Origin: Lanius collurio
Taxonomy: Eukaryota; Chordata; Aves; Passeriformes; Laniidae
Length of the DNA: 64,000 bases
Reading direction: 5' to 3'
Assembly: GCA_020086605.1 (NCBI GenBank)
Contig: JACBWW010000016.1
Location: 17,956,482-18,020,481, forward strand
Below are positions 12,901 to 24,360 of this stretch, piece by piece. Position 1 is the stretch's first letter. Every line of letters begins with the position of its first letter. A program made the position numbers and the translations under genes. A model generated the notes under the pieces. That model saw only the letters and a list, made by a program, of their open reading frames with translations. It had not been told where the DNA came from and did no database searches.

Positions 12901-13217
12901 TTGAGTGTGAGCTGGACTAAACACATTTCCAGTGTTTCTGTGTTTAACAGGGTCTTGCCTTTTTCATTTTCATGAGTTTTTGCTCTTCTGAAGTAGTGTT
13001 GCTCTTCTGTCTGCTTCCCAAAATTGATGCCAATTTCAATGTTAAAGAATTACTGTGAATGTTCTAAAAAAACCCTATGTATTTTTAAAAATACTTTCAA
13101 GTACTGTTTATGTTGGTTTAACTTGAAGTAACTGTTTGATGAACGCTTCATAAAATTCTTCTTTTATCTTTTTAGGTTTTTGAAAAAGTTGTACAAATTT
13201 TCGACAAAGAAGGCTAA
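873..13217 (+). CDS. CMPK1: UMP-CMP kinase (cytidylate/uridylate kinase 1), six coding exons
   Basis: This enzyme transfers phosphate from ATP to CMP, UMP and dCMP in the cytosol (and nucleus), feeding pyrimidine nucleotide synthesis and activating some nucleoside analogues. The exons 873-947, 9823-9969, 10814-10966, 12457-12533, 12619-12715 and 13176-13217 join without any frame break into 591 nt, i.e. 196 residues plus TAA, the same length as the human enzyme. Visible features are the P-loop [10 protein letters not shown] (residues 10-19), the NMP-binding region with [11 protein letters not shown] (32-42), the IDGFPRN motif (91-97) and the LID segment [15 protein letters not shown] (132-146). 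All introns have GT-AG ends, and only the exon 4/5 junction splits a codon. The start ATG was chosen because the protein then begins exactly as the family does. Compared with the human protein as I remember it, residue 75 is Ala rather than Glu and residue 129 is Gly rather than Glu; both may be normal for birds. No damage is seen. Confidence 0.98.
5871..5949. repeat. 44-bp tandem duplication in CMPK1 intron 1
   Basis: A unit beginning GCTGCTGTGCACCCCGATCG at 5871 is repeated at 5915, giving a 44-base period. The second copy runs 35 bases to 5949 and is identical to the first over that length. The unit is CpG-containing in otherwise CpG-poor intron. The perfect identity suggests a recent local duplication or minisatellite seed. 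No function is visible. Confidence 0.9.
6548..6660 (+). repeat. Left arm of an imperfect inverted repeat
   Basis: This block starts near CGCTACTCTT and runs through AGCAAATCATTGCAGC. Its reverse complement recurs at 7142-7247 with roughly 80% identity by eye over about 105 bases. Short direct repeats of CTTGTGTAATA flank it on both sides (6525 and 6665). It could be a terminal inverted repeat of an old non-autonomous DNA transposon, or two oppositely inserted copies of one unknown repeat. Confidence 0.75.
7142..7247 (-). repeat. Right arm of the inverted repeat
   Basis: Read on the minus strand this matches the arm at 6548-6660. Shared runs include AGGTGAGAGAAAC, AAGTGTCCTGAA and GAGCAAATCATTGCAGC. 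The two arms are about 480 bases apart. Both arms keep a short open frame containing CNDLL, FRTL and FSHLK and ending in LD-stop, although I do not recognise this peptide. I cannot assign a repeat family. Confidence 0.75.
9120..9622 (+). mobile_element. CR1 LINE 3' fragment
   Basis: The segment follows the 3' part of the bird CR1 consensus. Characteristic phrases are TGTCCAGTTCTGG near 9131, GAGGTGCTGGAGTGTGTCCA near 9168, TGAGGGAACTGGGCATGTTTAG near 9243, GACAAGAGGAAATGGCCT near 9370 and CACTGGAACAGGCTGCCCAG near 9456. It closes with a degraded CTCTGATTCT tail at 9613-9622. It is 5'-truncated, as most CR1 copies are, and has no intact reverse transcriptase. It ends about 200 bases before CMPK1 exon 2. 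Confidence 0.92.
9823..9969 (+). CDS. CMPK1: CMPK1 coding exon 2
   Basis: The exon encodes 49 residues, from [11 protein letters not shown] to ISLLKR, covering the NMP-binding region of the kinase. It has a CAG acceptor and the donor GTAAGG. Both ends are phase 0. Confidence 0.97.
9970..10813 (+). other. CMPK1: CMPK1 intron 2
   Basis: An 844-base intron with GTAAGG donor and TTTTATCAG acceptor. It is A+T-rich. I see no repeat family, RNA gene or credible open frame in it. Confidence 0.93.
10814..10966 (+). CDS. CMPK1: CMPK1 coding exon 3
   Basis: The exon encodes 51 residues starting [11 protein letters not shown] and containing the conserved IDGFPRN, which contacts the monophosphate, then [11 protein letters not shown] of the core sheet. 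The donor is GTAATG. Both ends are phase 0. Confidence 0.97.
10967..12456 (+). other. CMPK1: CMPK1 intron 3
   Basis: A 1490-base A+T-rich intron ending in a T-rich tract and TTGTAG. It contains several T runs but no repeat family or gene that I recognise. Confidence 0.93.
12457..12533 (+). CDS. CMPK1: CMPK1 coding exon 4 (LID region)
   Basis: The exon encodes [11 protein letters not shown] through LEK plus two bases of an Arg codon. It carries the LID domain, whose arginines close over ATP. The donor is GTACTG. This is the only CMPK1 exon with a split codon at its 3' end (AG|A). Confidence 0.96.
12534..12618 (+). other. CMPK1: CMPK1 intron 4, very short
   Basis: Only 85 bases long, with GTACTG donor and TCTCTTAG acceptor preceded by a strong pyrimidine tract. 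Splicing is required to keep the LID-to-C-terminal reading frame. Confidence 0.94.
12619..12715 (+). CDS. CMPK1: CMPK1 coding exon 5
   Basis: The exon completes the split Arg codon and then encodes 32 residues from [10 protein letters not shown] to SKSVDE. The donor is GTAAGT and the 3' end is phase 0. Confidence 0.96.
12716..13175 (+). other. CMPK1: CMPK1 intron 5
   Basis: A 460-base A+T-rich intron with GTAAGT donor and TTTTTAG acceptor. Nothing else is recognised in it. Confidence 0.93.
13176..13217 (+). CDS. CMPK1: CMPK1 coding exon 6 (C-terminus)
   Basis: The exon encodes the terminal [13 protein letters not shown] followed by TAA at 13215-13217. It matches the conserved end of vertebrate UMP-CMP kinases. 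Confidence 0.96.
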   Translation, partial: VFEKVVQIFDKEG

Positions 13218-15480
13218 TTCCCAGCTTGAAATGTCATTTAAACTTGTGCTTGAATCTTGCTTGAATAGCTGCTACTGCAGTCCACTCTTTGTAATTATTT
13301 TAAAAGATTTTTTTATTTTTTTTCACATATCTAATGATGATTGGAAAAGCAGTTGGTTAGAAATGGATCTGTTTTTTAAATAGGAAATAATTTCTTGTGG
13401 CTATAGTATACAAGTTTCAGGGTTCTCCATTAGTGCAAGTTCAGTTACTCACATGGCAGAATCACAGTTAATACATCTTTCTGAAGAAACTGTTTATTCT
13501 GTCACAGCTCTGTGCCTCTCATGGGCAGTCCTTCTTCCTCGTTATTGCCATACACCTTGGTTTTTTTTAAGGATCAGCTGAACAGCAGCATTAAGCAATG
13601 AAGGACCCATGTACCCATGTTTGTTTTTTAGATGCTTGGACCAAGTTTAGCAGGTTATTTTTTGTTTTTTTTCCAGAGTATAATTTCATCCAAAATTCCC
13701 TTATATCCCCAAACCTGAATTCTCTAGGTCAAACTACAATTAGTATGAAAATCTGTTTTAGCAGTTCTCAAAAAACTATTAAATATACTTTTCAGGAGTA
13801 GACATACAAAGTACTTCATGGAAAGTGGTGCTTCCTTATGACTCTGGATGTATCCTGTCTTGCAAGTTCCTGGTTGACATGGCCCTGAATTTTTCCTTGT
13901 TTTCATCTGCAAAAAGATTAAGAAAGTCAGTTTAGTATTTCAATACTCATTCATCTTAAATGATAGTTATGTTCTTAACTACAGCATGGTCTTCTCAAGA
14001 TGGCAAAGCTCTTAAATAGTGTACAGTAAGCAAAATCTTCTAACAGTTCTGTCTTTTGTAACAAGTGGAAGGGTTTTTCCTTATTGTTATTGAAATACTG
14101 TGTTACCAAATGCTTTAAGGTTTGTTACCTGGGGAAATATTTTTATGGTTAAACTAGTGAGTTTGTTTCCCTAAAAATGTGTAATTTTAATAGCTGTTTG
14201 TTTGAGAAGTTTGTAAGTTATTGCACTTTTGTTATGATGTGGTCAGCTGAGGGGAAGATAAATGCAGGAAAAAGTTTCATTCCCTGAAACAGAGTCCTGC
14301 TTCACCATGTTCTCTTGAATTAGACAAGTGCAGTCAGCAGCAAGAGCTGGGATGAGCAGGGAACTGGTTGTAACAACCTGGTTTGCACAGATGTGATGCA
14401 ATTTTGTCTTTAGTTTAAGCTTTTCTGTCCCCTATATAGTATGCATAGGTCTGGGGGGGGCCCAACCATGCATTCCTTGTATGCCCTAAGCTTCTACTGA
14501 AGGCCTGAAGATGAGATTTTTAACTGATTTTAGTGATAGAGTGGTTGTTCCCACATTAACTGATGCTATAATTGGTTTGTGACATGCTAATTACACAGAA
14601 TTGCAGTTTGGAAATCTTGATGCTCAGCTTTTCTTTAGTCATGACTTTCTCTGCTTAGGAAAAAGTTTAAATTAAGCTTAGTTTATAGTTAGAATCAGAT
14701 GTGTTGGTCCTCATCCTGCAGTCAGATTTGTATTTTCAGGAATTCTCCTCTCGCTGAGGTTATTGAGGCTGCTGGACCGGGGAAGAGAGGAGCACAGAAA
14801 AAAGTAAACTGCAGTAGCTTTTCCAGTCTGGTGGGAGTTCAGGCAATGGACTGGCCACAAATAGCTGTTTACTACTGCAGCATATATGGACCATGACTAC
14901 TTCTGTGAGTGTGGGAGGCCAATGCTCTCACTTTATGAATTTCTCCTTAAAAAAAGAAAACTTGGAATTTAATTCTCACTGTATAAGTATGCTGACATGG
15001 ATAGGATCCAGCAAAACTGCATCTCTTAATATGAAGGCTAGAATCAGGGTTTTTCAAAAAATACTTCAACTGGATTCTTTAATTCAGTTAGAGAGATTTA
15101 ATTCACTCTTGTTTCTAAGTTATTGTTTTTTACAAGTTCTGTTCAGAATCGAGTATCCATTTTCTCTCATCATATACTTTTCTGTGTATTTAAGTGCTGA
15201 AACAAAAAAAAATCCTCTGGAACAAGTTTTAGAAAAACACCCAACAATGTTTTGGCAATATTGAATTTGGAGTGGATTGTAATGTGTCTGTGCAAGGACT
15301 AGATTTTTTGTCATTTTATTTATTGAAGATGCCATTAAATGTGTTACCACTTCTTTCAAGATGGACTTATGATTGAAATAAAGATTAAAGGCAATATGCC
15401 GATGTGTTGTGTCCATTTAGCAGCAAAACTATATAAAGAATTTGAGGAGATCCAATAAACTTTGTTCTGTGGCTTAATGA
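13218..15480 (+). other. CMPK1: CMPK1 3' untranslated region
   Basis: An A+T-rich stretch of about 2.26 kb runs from the stop codon to the AATAAA pair near 15.4 kb. The human gene also has a 3' UTR of roughly this size, from memory. The many short open frames on both strands are not supported. The end point is inferred from the poly(A) signals. Confidence 0.75.
15377..15459 (+). terminator. CMPK1: CMPK1 polyadenylation signals
   Basis: Canonical AATAAA hexamers occur at 15377-15382 and 15454-15459. The second is followed within 30 bases by a GT-rich stretch (TTTGTTCTGTGG), as expected for a cleavage site near 15475-15480. Either or both may be used. Confidence 0.75.
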
Positions 15481-18400
15481 GTGCCTGGATTACAGTTTTC
15501 TGTCACAAGGGATGTTTTTCATATATATACATCTTTATAAAGTGAGTATTTATTAGAGTTAGGTGCTTCATGTGGCCACATGCACTGTTATGTGTATGAA
15601 AGTTCAGTTTTCACCCTCAAAAGTGAAGTCCTGAAGATCCTTTTAGGCACAGGATGAGGCCATTGCCTGTGGAACTGGTACCTCTTTTTGGTTATACAGT
15701 TTATCAAATAACTCTATTCATATAGTAAAATGATAATTCATTTGACACATGTGAAAGAAAAGGGACTTGGAGTGGTCTAGGAAACACAAACCTGTTGTGT
15801 ACCTGCTGTTGGAGACACTTTTTGTCTGGATTTCTCATGATTCCCTGCTCAATCAGCAGCTGATCTCCTGACTGCCATTCTGCTGGCTCTGCAGCACGTG
15901 CCTACATGCTGTACTCCAGGCTGTTCTTAAAGGAGGTTGGCACAGAAGATACTCTATAAAGGAAACTGAGAGGCTGCCAGGCTCATTTTAAAATAACCCA
16001 TTTTATGTAAAGATTTGTTACAAGAGAGGTTGTTTTGTCACATGTAGCTTCCTATTAAACAATGTGTTGAACTTAGAATCATAGAATTGGGTTAGAAAAG
16101 ACCTCTAAGATCAGCAAATCCAACCCTTCCAACTTGAAACTTTACTCTGGAAAGATTTGCAGAACTGGTCTGAAACGGGTGGGGAAAGCAGGGGACTTTT
16201 TCAGCAGTGGAAGGTACCTTTCTGCTGGTAAAACTGCAGAGACCAAACTTGCTGAAACCTCACCCTGAAGTTGTAGCATTCCCTCAGGGACTTACTGACA
16301 GGGGCAAAGCTGCCCATCAAATTTGCACCTTTTGGACAGAGATTTTGAGTTAAGTCTCCCACTGTGGGAGTAGGGGCAGGCAGAGATGACCATAAGCATG
16401 CTCTTGGGGATTGCCTCATTGTAAGATATCCCCCACTAGCAACAATTTGTCCTTAATAAGAAGAGCTGGCTCATGAGGGACTTTCAAGATTTTGTGGAAA
16501 ATTCTGTGCTTACAACAGTGGGGACATCTGTGTGCTGCTGCCCAGGCTGGGCTGGGGAGAAGGGGAGAGTTAAATGGAAAAAACGCTCAGTTCAGAGCAG
16601 AGCTGCCAGCTGTCGTTACCGGTTGGCAGTTTCTGGCTGCCAGCATTTAGGAAAGTTGCAGCTTAGGGGATTACTTTCTTCCTCTGGTGTGAGGTTCAGT
16701 ACCAGTTTGGTCCCTGTTGTGGCACAGATGTCTCTGAGGGCTACGATCTGTGGCAGCTCTGCTGGCCTTTGCTGTGGGGGGCAATAGTTGGCTCCTTGGC
16801 ACAATCAGGTTATTTCCTCAAGCTGTGGTACAGCAGAACTTGGAGACCTGGGGCTGAGCCCTTGCCACAGTCCAAACCTCCCAAGGTTAACAGCTGATCA
16901 TGAAAACTGCGAGACAATGTGAAGAGGATTCGCCTGATCAGGTAACAAAGGAGATAGTAAATATGAAATAATATTAATATATGGTTTCATATAGCAACAG
17001 TGTGCACACTCTTGATCTGCAGACCTTTATAAGCCTTCCATAGAGATAGGGGAGCATGAAAGAATTTAATCTTGCATCTGTCTGCTATTTTTCATGGATT
17101 GCTTAGTTTAAGATGGTGGGTTTCAGCCCGTGTATTTGTAGAGTATTTCTGTTGGTAACAATAGGCGTCTTTATTGAGTCTTCTAATCTGCTCAGCTGAG
17201 GTATGCTCTATCCTCTTTGCTTTCTGCCTTTTAATGCCTTTTCCTTGCCTTTCTGAATTGCAGATGCTCTTTGGGATAGGGAAGGGGGGTGCTCTTGCCA
17301 ATCTCTATGTGCCTTGCTAAATAGAGAAAACCTTTAAACCTTCCTCTGGAGCAATCTGAACCTGTTTCTGACATGAACTTGGTACATAAGCTGTTACAAA
17401 ACCGACATAAAGCACATTGCTTTTTTTTTTTTTCAGCTACAGGAAATCTCAGTGTAGTACTTCTGCTGTTTTCTCCTGTGGAAGTCAGATCAGCTGTGTC
17501 TGCCTTGCTTCAGCACAGTGCTTAGCAGCAGTTGCATGAGAAAACCTCCTCAGTCACTAGATGTTAAACCAGCAGTGACCAGTTCCAAATGGAGGCAAGT
17601 GAGATGGTTGAGGAGGGAAGATGCTTAGAGAAGCTCAATTCTGCTTCACTCATCAGACTTCAGCTTTAGATAAATACCTGTTCCACAGGGCAGCAGTGCT
17701 TGTAGGGTGCAGTTATTTCATGATTGTGCTGTACAGAAATTAATGCAAAAGCAATCCCTGCCTACAAGTTCCTCATCTCCCCTCTGTGACTTTGTCACCT
17801 CTAATGCCAGGGGTTGTGGAGACAGGAATTTTTCTTCAGGATAACACTATAGAAACTAAACTAGGCAGAGTGAAGGCAATGTGAGCCTTGCATGTGAAGC
17901 ATGAGATGCACAGTGTATTTCACTGTGGGCAGCAGTGCCAGGCTGTTTTGTCATCTGCCTTGTAACTACATTCAGAAAGCAAAGCAGAAATTTTCTCTTA
18001 CCCCTCAAATGCTTGGCAGAAAGCTTGCTTTTGTCTAAAATGCTTCTTAAGCACTGTGTGAACCATTCAGTTCTAAACCAAGTACCAGTTTGAGTTGTGC
18101 TTTTTCTATCCAATTTACAAATAGGAGGATTTAGTTTAGGTTCTTGTAATAAGTGCTGCAGTGAGACAACTTTTGGAAAATACAGGGCACAATCCCAAAA
18201 GATATTATCTGCTTTACTCTGGAGGGCTTTTTAGCACAATGCTGTTTCTGTGTGGTAAGAAGTGGCAAAGACTGCTGTGTGACTACCAAAGTGTGATGGG
18301 CTGGGTATGGTACATGAAAATGGCATCTTGGACAACTTCTGTTCTCAGCATGCATTTCTATTTAGTCCCATGAGATATAAAAAGAGATTTGGAGATAGAA

Positions 18401-19400
18401 TTAGATCAAGTCTTAGGAGTAAAGCTTAATCTATCATGGAGGTCTTCAGGAACTCTCAGGATCTGCCAGGGTATACAGAGGATATAATGTCTGGTGGTCC
18501 TCTCTGCTGACTGAGCATAGGGCAACTCTTTAGGCTTCTATTCATGGTGTTACTTCTGTTGTCTTCTTCAGCCAGAACCAGCTGAAGTTCCCAGCTATGG
18601 TTGCCAAGTATGCTGAGGTCTGTATTATGTTCTAACTCAAATACCTCTCTTGTGCCTGAATACCCCCTCCAGCTTTGTTTGGATGTGATGGAAATCATTA
18701 GGGAGAGGACTGGCACAGTTAAACTGCTGCTCCACCTCATATTCTGCACACAGACTTTTATGAGAGGAGATACTTTTGGGAGTTGTAGTGTCTTCCTTCC
18801 ATTTTCCCTTCCAGGCCATGCATGCTGGATGCACAGGAGTTCCCAAGGTAGAGCAGTATCTCCGTACCCCAGGAGGGGAGGTGGTAGCTGGGCTGTGGAA
18901 GAAGCCCTTGGGCAGAGAAGACAGCAGTAGCCTGAAACAACCTGGGTGCATTTTTCAAATGAAAGTATAATCAGGAGGCACTCTTCTGCTGGGTAATCAA
19001 AATGCCCATGGAAAAGAAACAGGGATGATTTCACCATGCTCTTTCTAATTTAAAATTTTCTGTGGAAATAAAGTGCATTTGACCATTTCCTTGTGACAGC
19101 AAGCACAGGGTTGTAAGTGCTGTTCCTGAAGCAAGCTTTGCTTTTGGCTTATGATGTGTGACTCCTTGTGAAGCTTCCCTGGGCTCTTGGATGCTGCTCT
19201 TGCCAGTGAGAACCCAGATTGCTTTCAGCAATAAACATCCCACAAAATTATGTATGTTCTTTAAGAAAAGTACCAAGATTTTCTGCTAATTGCAAAAATA
19301 CATAATAGATGCTTTCAGCATCTGTTATTTATTCTCTAACCAGCTTTCATCCAAAAGTAACCTTTAAACAAACATTAAGATTGAGGAGTTTAACTGTTTC
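15481..19400. other. Intergenic DNA after CMPK1
   Basis: Apart from the short CR1 tail at 16074-16128 I recognise no gene or repeat here. The longest open frame is on the minus strand (18456-19037, 193 codons). It resembles nothing I know and is compatible with chance. Confidence 0.6.
16074..16128 (-). mobile_element. CR1 LINE 3' tail, reverse orientation
   Basis: The sequence AGAATCATAGAATTGGGTT, followed by AAAGACCTCTAAGATCAGC and CCAACCC, is the reverse complement of the terminal CR1 segment (GGTTGG..., then GATTCTATGATTCT). Only about 55 bases remain, a heavily 5'-truncated copy. Confidence 0.85.
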
Positions 19401-21450
19401 AATGTGTCACACATGTCTACTCCCTCCAGTTTAATGATGTTTGAAACGTGTGCTTAGAGCTGACTTTTAAAAGCAGAAGTTGTTTATGTCTCTAGCTCGG
19501 AGACGTTCACAACATGGAGAAGGTGGTGCTTGGTGCCAGAGATGATGGATGTCTCTGTACTCTTTTTTGGGAGCCAACGCCCAGCAGAGGTTTTTGCTCA
19601 CAAGACAATTGCTTCGATGCACCACAAGGAGGGGTGCAAGGCTCGCGGAGAGCAGGATGCAGCTTGGAAGCGGCACTCATGGGAAGTACTGCCCGTATAT
19701 TGAAAGACCCCATTTTCAGTTTAAAAGTCTGACTATTTTTAACAGCGTAACTTAACAAAAAAAAAAAAAAAAAAAAAAACAATCCACATAAAGAAATATT
19801 TTTCACGATTTTTTTCTTGCACTGAGATCGATCTGCTATGTTGATTACTTGACAACAGTTATTGTCATGGCTCTTCCTTTTTTTAAAGTAATTTTATTTA
19901 ATTGTATCTAAAAAGAACAACTAGATGGGGCCCAGTTAATTATTGTGGCTGTTCTGTGCAACTACATTCGTGACAGCATGGACCACGGGGACCAAAAGGT
20001 AACTTTCTGAGATAATCTTGAGTGAGAGCTCTCCACGAGTGAAGGAGTTTGATATGTGGTACCATGGCAGAGAAGTATTTCTGGTGTCTCTCCATCCCAG
20101 AGTGCCTCAGAAGTGAGGTCTAGGCTGGACTGGCAGAGGGAGCACTAAAAGTGAAGCTGCTGGGAAGAGCTGAGTGGTAAGCACCCAATTCCCTTTCATG
20201 GGTGCACTGTATCTGATTCCCTTCCACAGGAGAATTTTAGAGAGAAAATTCTGTAGCAACACAGTCAAAACCTTAATTGCTTTGTCTGTTGAGTGACGTT
20301 TTCTGTCAAAATCTTCTAACTGCCCTTCCATCCTATTATTCCTCCCAAATGACTTTGATGGAAAAGCATGGACCAATTTACTCCTTCAGGCATGGCTGTG
20401 CAGATGCTCCCTGAGTATCCTTCAGCAAGAACAGGCCCATGCTTTCCCAAAAGGATCTCATTGTAGTGGAATGGGAAGAGACAGAATGAGGTTGGCATCT
20501 TGGCTGGTGCAGGGCAGAGATGAGAACTGTGGAGGTGCCAGCAGGGTTAGACTTTGTTTTGACAACTTTGCGCTGGGGCACTGCCAGTAATTCTGACCAT
20601 GGGGCATGAGCAGGACTGTTACCAGCAGCCATCCCCTGGGTAGGCTCAGCATCTCTGCTCTTCCAGTGACATCTGGGTCTTGTGACACTTCCCAGAGAGG
20701 CAGCAGAGCAGCACTGTTGGGGGCTCAGCACTGGTGAATTTGCAGCCCCTTTGCAGCAGATCTATTCCTCTCCGCTTAGATATGTTCCCCTTTTCTAATC
20801 AGCCTGTGTTACAAACAGAGAGATCGATGTCAAATTTGGCAGAAATACATCCTAAATATCTGGCAAAAGGAGAAGTATCATTTGCAAAGAGCAGCTGCTC
20901 AAATTTGACCTAACTGGTTCCTAACTCTCTGCAGTTAGTAGAACAAGGTTCCTTAGGTAGGGCAGGCTTACTGGGGTTTAGGAGAATCTACTGCATCTCT
21001 TCAAGGAACCAGGAGTCATTTGTCCCCAAAGTTAGCCCAGGTGTTTAAGTTAAGATGTTAATTCTGATGTTTTTCTGAAGGACTGAGAGAAGAGTTTTTG
21101 TTTTTTTTTTCAGGGAAATTCACCAATACGATTTTTTAGGGCACCTGCTGATGCTGATAGAGAAATGTCTCAAGAATGTGTTAAATATGAGCAGAGTCTG
21201 AGAACCAAAACAGGCTTGGAAGTCCAGTCCTCCATGAAGGATGTGACATCTCTGAGCAGTCATGTCCAACCTGCTAAAGTCCATCTGCACTGCAGAGAAA
21301 AAGAGTAGATAATTGTGTTTTGGATAACATATGTTTCTAAAAGTTAAGAAGAATGTCAGTTAATGAAAATGATAAGGCACAACTGACATTATCATTAATA
21401 ATAATAATTAAAAGTCATAGCCTTAATTTTGAAAATTAGGGGGGAAATGA
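19400..21450 (+). other. Possible unannotated transcript (weak)
   Basis: Two frame-compatible open segments lie here. One is 19912-19998 (29 codons), ending in AAG followed by GTAACT. The other is 21114-21308 (64 codons, then TAG), starting after a T-rich tract and CAG. Both junctions are phase 0, and a variant poly(A) signal ATTAAA lies at 21407. A separate 72-codon ATG frame is at 19514-19732, followed by a 23-A run at 19757-19779. I recognise no protein family in any of them. A lncRNA or pure chance is as likely as a gene. Confidence 0.15.
19757..19779. repeat. Poly(A) run of 23
   Basis: An uninterrupted run of 23 A. It could be the scar of a retroposed RNA (the upstream 250 bases are relatively C+G-rich), but no AATAAA precedes it and no target-site duplication is obvious. 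It may be a simple homopolymer. Confidence 0.8.
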
Positions 21451-24202
21451 TTAATTCGTTAACTGCCACTGTGATAGAGATTGCTCTGGAGAAGGAAGAG
21501 TTTGAGTCTCTTTGGGAGAGCAGGTAGATTTCTGCTGCCTGAGTAGGCACAGGGTCACCACAGGTTGGCAGAGGCACATGAAGACCCTTAATTAGCTTGG
21601 TTGTTATTCTTTCATCACGAACAATTCATTAACTCCTGCCTTATCTACGCTGCTGTTCCCTCTCTGAGCTTCACAGTCCCTTAACAATATGAGCTCTGGG
21701 GGAAAAGGGGAAAAGTGGGGGGATGAGAACCCCCACAAACAGCAGAGGAGATGCTGAAGGGCGAGGAAATGGGAGAGGTCTTTGGCAAATACCCTCATGT
21801 GAGAGTCCTTAGCACAAACACTGATGTGCTGCTGATTGTTCTAATTGGTTCCAGCAGGGAACCCAGCCCAGATGGGTGAGGACAGGCATTTACTAACTGG
21901 GCTCCTACTGCTCCCTAGAAGTCAGTGTGGAATTGTTGACAGGATATCACATCCAGCGAAGAAAGTCCTGGTCCTGCAGCCCCAGTTTGGGATCCAGGGA
22001 AGGAGCAGAGGTGAGAGCTCTGGGTTTAGTTGTTGCTGCATTGGGTTGTTTAGGGGAGAAGTTGCTGGAGCCTTTGAGCTGTCTGAGAGGGGCTGGATAA
22101 GGGGAATGTGCCGGGGTTTTTTTTGTCCAGTCCCAAGGACATTTGGCTGAGGAGCTCCGCTGTATTTCATGAGGTATTCTTGGAGGCAGAGTGGGGACTG
22201 GAGCCCAAAACCTTGGGATCCCTTAGGTAGAGGTCTCCATCAAGCTCAGGTCTTTTCTGTGCTCCTGGTCCCTTTTCCCTGCCAGTAAATGCCCCCAAAC
22301 TCCCAAGCTGCTGAGGAGTTTGATAACTGAGGAGTTACTTGAGGGGAGGGACTTTGGTGCCCCAAAACCTTCGTGACTGGAAAGCCTGCCAGGCACTCAG
22401 AGAGCATGAAATCCAGTTAGAAATCATCTGAAGCTTGGTTTTGGTTGGTTTTTGTCTTTCTTTTCTTCTTCCTTTGTTTCCTTGTTTTTGGTTTGTTTCT
22501 ATCCAATAACCACAAGGAGTAGGAAAGATGGTTTGGTTTTTTTTCTCTTTTTAAGTGGACTCAGATTTCTGTATCATCTCTTGGAGCTTTATTTAAAGGA
22601 AAAAAAATCCCTCTGACTCCAGTATTGAAAGATTTAAGGAGGCCTTGCTAGCTCTATTCAGTGGGAAAACTTCCCCTGCTCTGTGCTGCAGGCTTTAAAC
22701 TTAAATGGAGAAAATGGGTAAAGGAAAACAGGTGAAAGAAATGCTGAAAGTTAAATGATTTATGACCCAGCTGTAGCAAGTCAGTGAACCTTGCTTGCGG
22801 GAGGAGCTGCTCTGCTTTATCAGGGTGGTGGCAAGAGCTGCCTGCCAGGGCTCTGCCTGGCCCACAGATCATGAGCTTGTGTGATGCTGAGGAGTTGGGC
22901 TGTTCTGGGCTCGATTTTAATTCAGAGCTAGCTCTAAGTAATGGGCAAGTGAGCTGCATGAGTAAACCCTGACCCCTCTTCTGCAGCTGACAGAGGTGAG
23001 ACACCAGCCCTGTTCTCTGTTTCATGTACAGCTGATTCTATTTTCCCTTTTCTGCTGCAAAAGAGTGGTTTTAACACCTGAGAGGCATAAGCAAAATGAG
23101 AACTGTTTTTCCCCGTGCTGAGATGCTGCTGTGGACCTGCTGGCTGCTGCTGTGACAGACCCTCTTCTCAGCAAACTCCCAGTCTTGAGCCTTTGTGCTG
23201 TTAAGTCTGTGATGGTGGGAGCAGAGGAAGTGGGTTCTTTGTGTGCCTAAAACTGGATGTCCATTAAAACATGGCTGTGGAATGGGTTCACCACGTGGCC
23301 ATCCATGGGGACATGGGGTCCCTTCCTGGGCTCTGCTCACCCCATCCCTGCACACATAGTCACTGGCCCCCTGCTTATTTAGGGTTGGCATTACCAGCTT
23401 CCTGCAAGGTTCCTGGGGGTGAAATCACCACCAGCAGAATTAAAAAGCCTTTCTGGAGGTAAATAAGGCCCCAAGCTCTCCTATGATTTTAAAGAAGCTA
23501 CCTCCCACGTGTGACCTTGGGGTGTGTGTTGATGGGAGCCTGCCGCAAGGGTTTAGTCTGTAACCAAATCCCTTCTCCCTCTGCCTTTCTCCCCGAAATG
23601 GGAGCTGTCATCATCCTGCTCAATCTTTTAAGTCGCCCTGAATGCTGGTTGTCTCTCTTTACTAAAATGCAAGAGTCTGGGATGCTGCATGAGGCTATGG
23701 CTCTGCTTTAAGGTGCACTCTCACTTGCTCTTTGGTATTTGCCTGGTCTCCTCTGCCATGTGACTCCAGTGAAGGTGCATTCCTGATGAAAGGTTTGTTT
23801 TAGTGAAAGTGGGGCAGATGGCAGGGCCTGCAGGTCTGTTGTTGGGGCCACTGTAGTCTCTTGGAGTGGGCAGCTGTTGGTAGGGAGAGGAGGAAGGACA
23901 GGCACCTGGGGTGGCTGCAGGTCCCCCGTGCTCTATGAGTGAGAGGAACTCTGGGGGTCACCTCTTTCCTCATGGGTGAGAGCATGGCTGTGGCGTAGAT
24001 GAGGTTGAGGCAGGCAGAAATTGGGCTCTTGCTGCTCCCTGATAGAAAACACAACCATGAAACTGCTTGAAGTACCCATCATAAGTAATAAGCTCATCAG
24101 CAGCTGTCAGGAAGATTTTGGGGATGGACCAGCATTAAGATGTTCTCTGCTGAGCCCTGGCTTGAGATCATGGGGGTGATTCAGTGGAGAGATGATATAT
24201 CC
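21451..24202. other. Intergenic DNA without recognised features
   Basis: Mixed-composition, CpG-poor sequence. There is a long T/TTC-rich tract around 22440-22560. I see no repeat family, RNA gene or credible coding region. Confidence 0.55.
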
Positions 24203-24360
24203 CAGGTGGAACATAATCCCTCTGACAGGGGTGAAATAAACTCTCAGCAGGTACCTTTCCCTGCTGACTGTGGTCTTTTCCTTTTTTGGCCCCTGACCAA
24301 AGCCTGCTTGACAGGGACATCTTGAAGCAAGTCAGTCAGGGGATGGTGGGGAAGAGAAGA
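24203..24360 (+). repeat. Direct repeat, copy 1, flanking an LTR fragment
   Basis: This block beginning CAGGTGGAACATAATCCCTC matches 24651-24809 with roughly 80-85% identity by eye. Shared runs include TTTCCCTGCTGACT, TGGTCTTTTCC and TTGACAGGGACATCTT. It lies directly against the LTR fragment. I do not recognise it as a known repeat. Confidence 0.8.

Noticed and set aside
17409..17450. T-rich tract followed by CAG resembling a splice acceptor
   Set aside because: No open frame or donor follows at a reasonable distance; such acceptor-like sites are common by chance.
18456..19037. 193-codon minus-strand open frame starting with ATG
   Set aside because: No family signature, no promoter or splice context, and compatible with chance.
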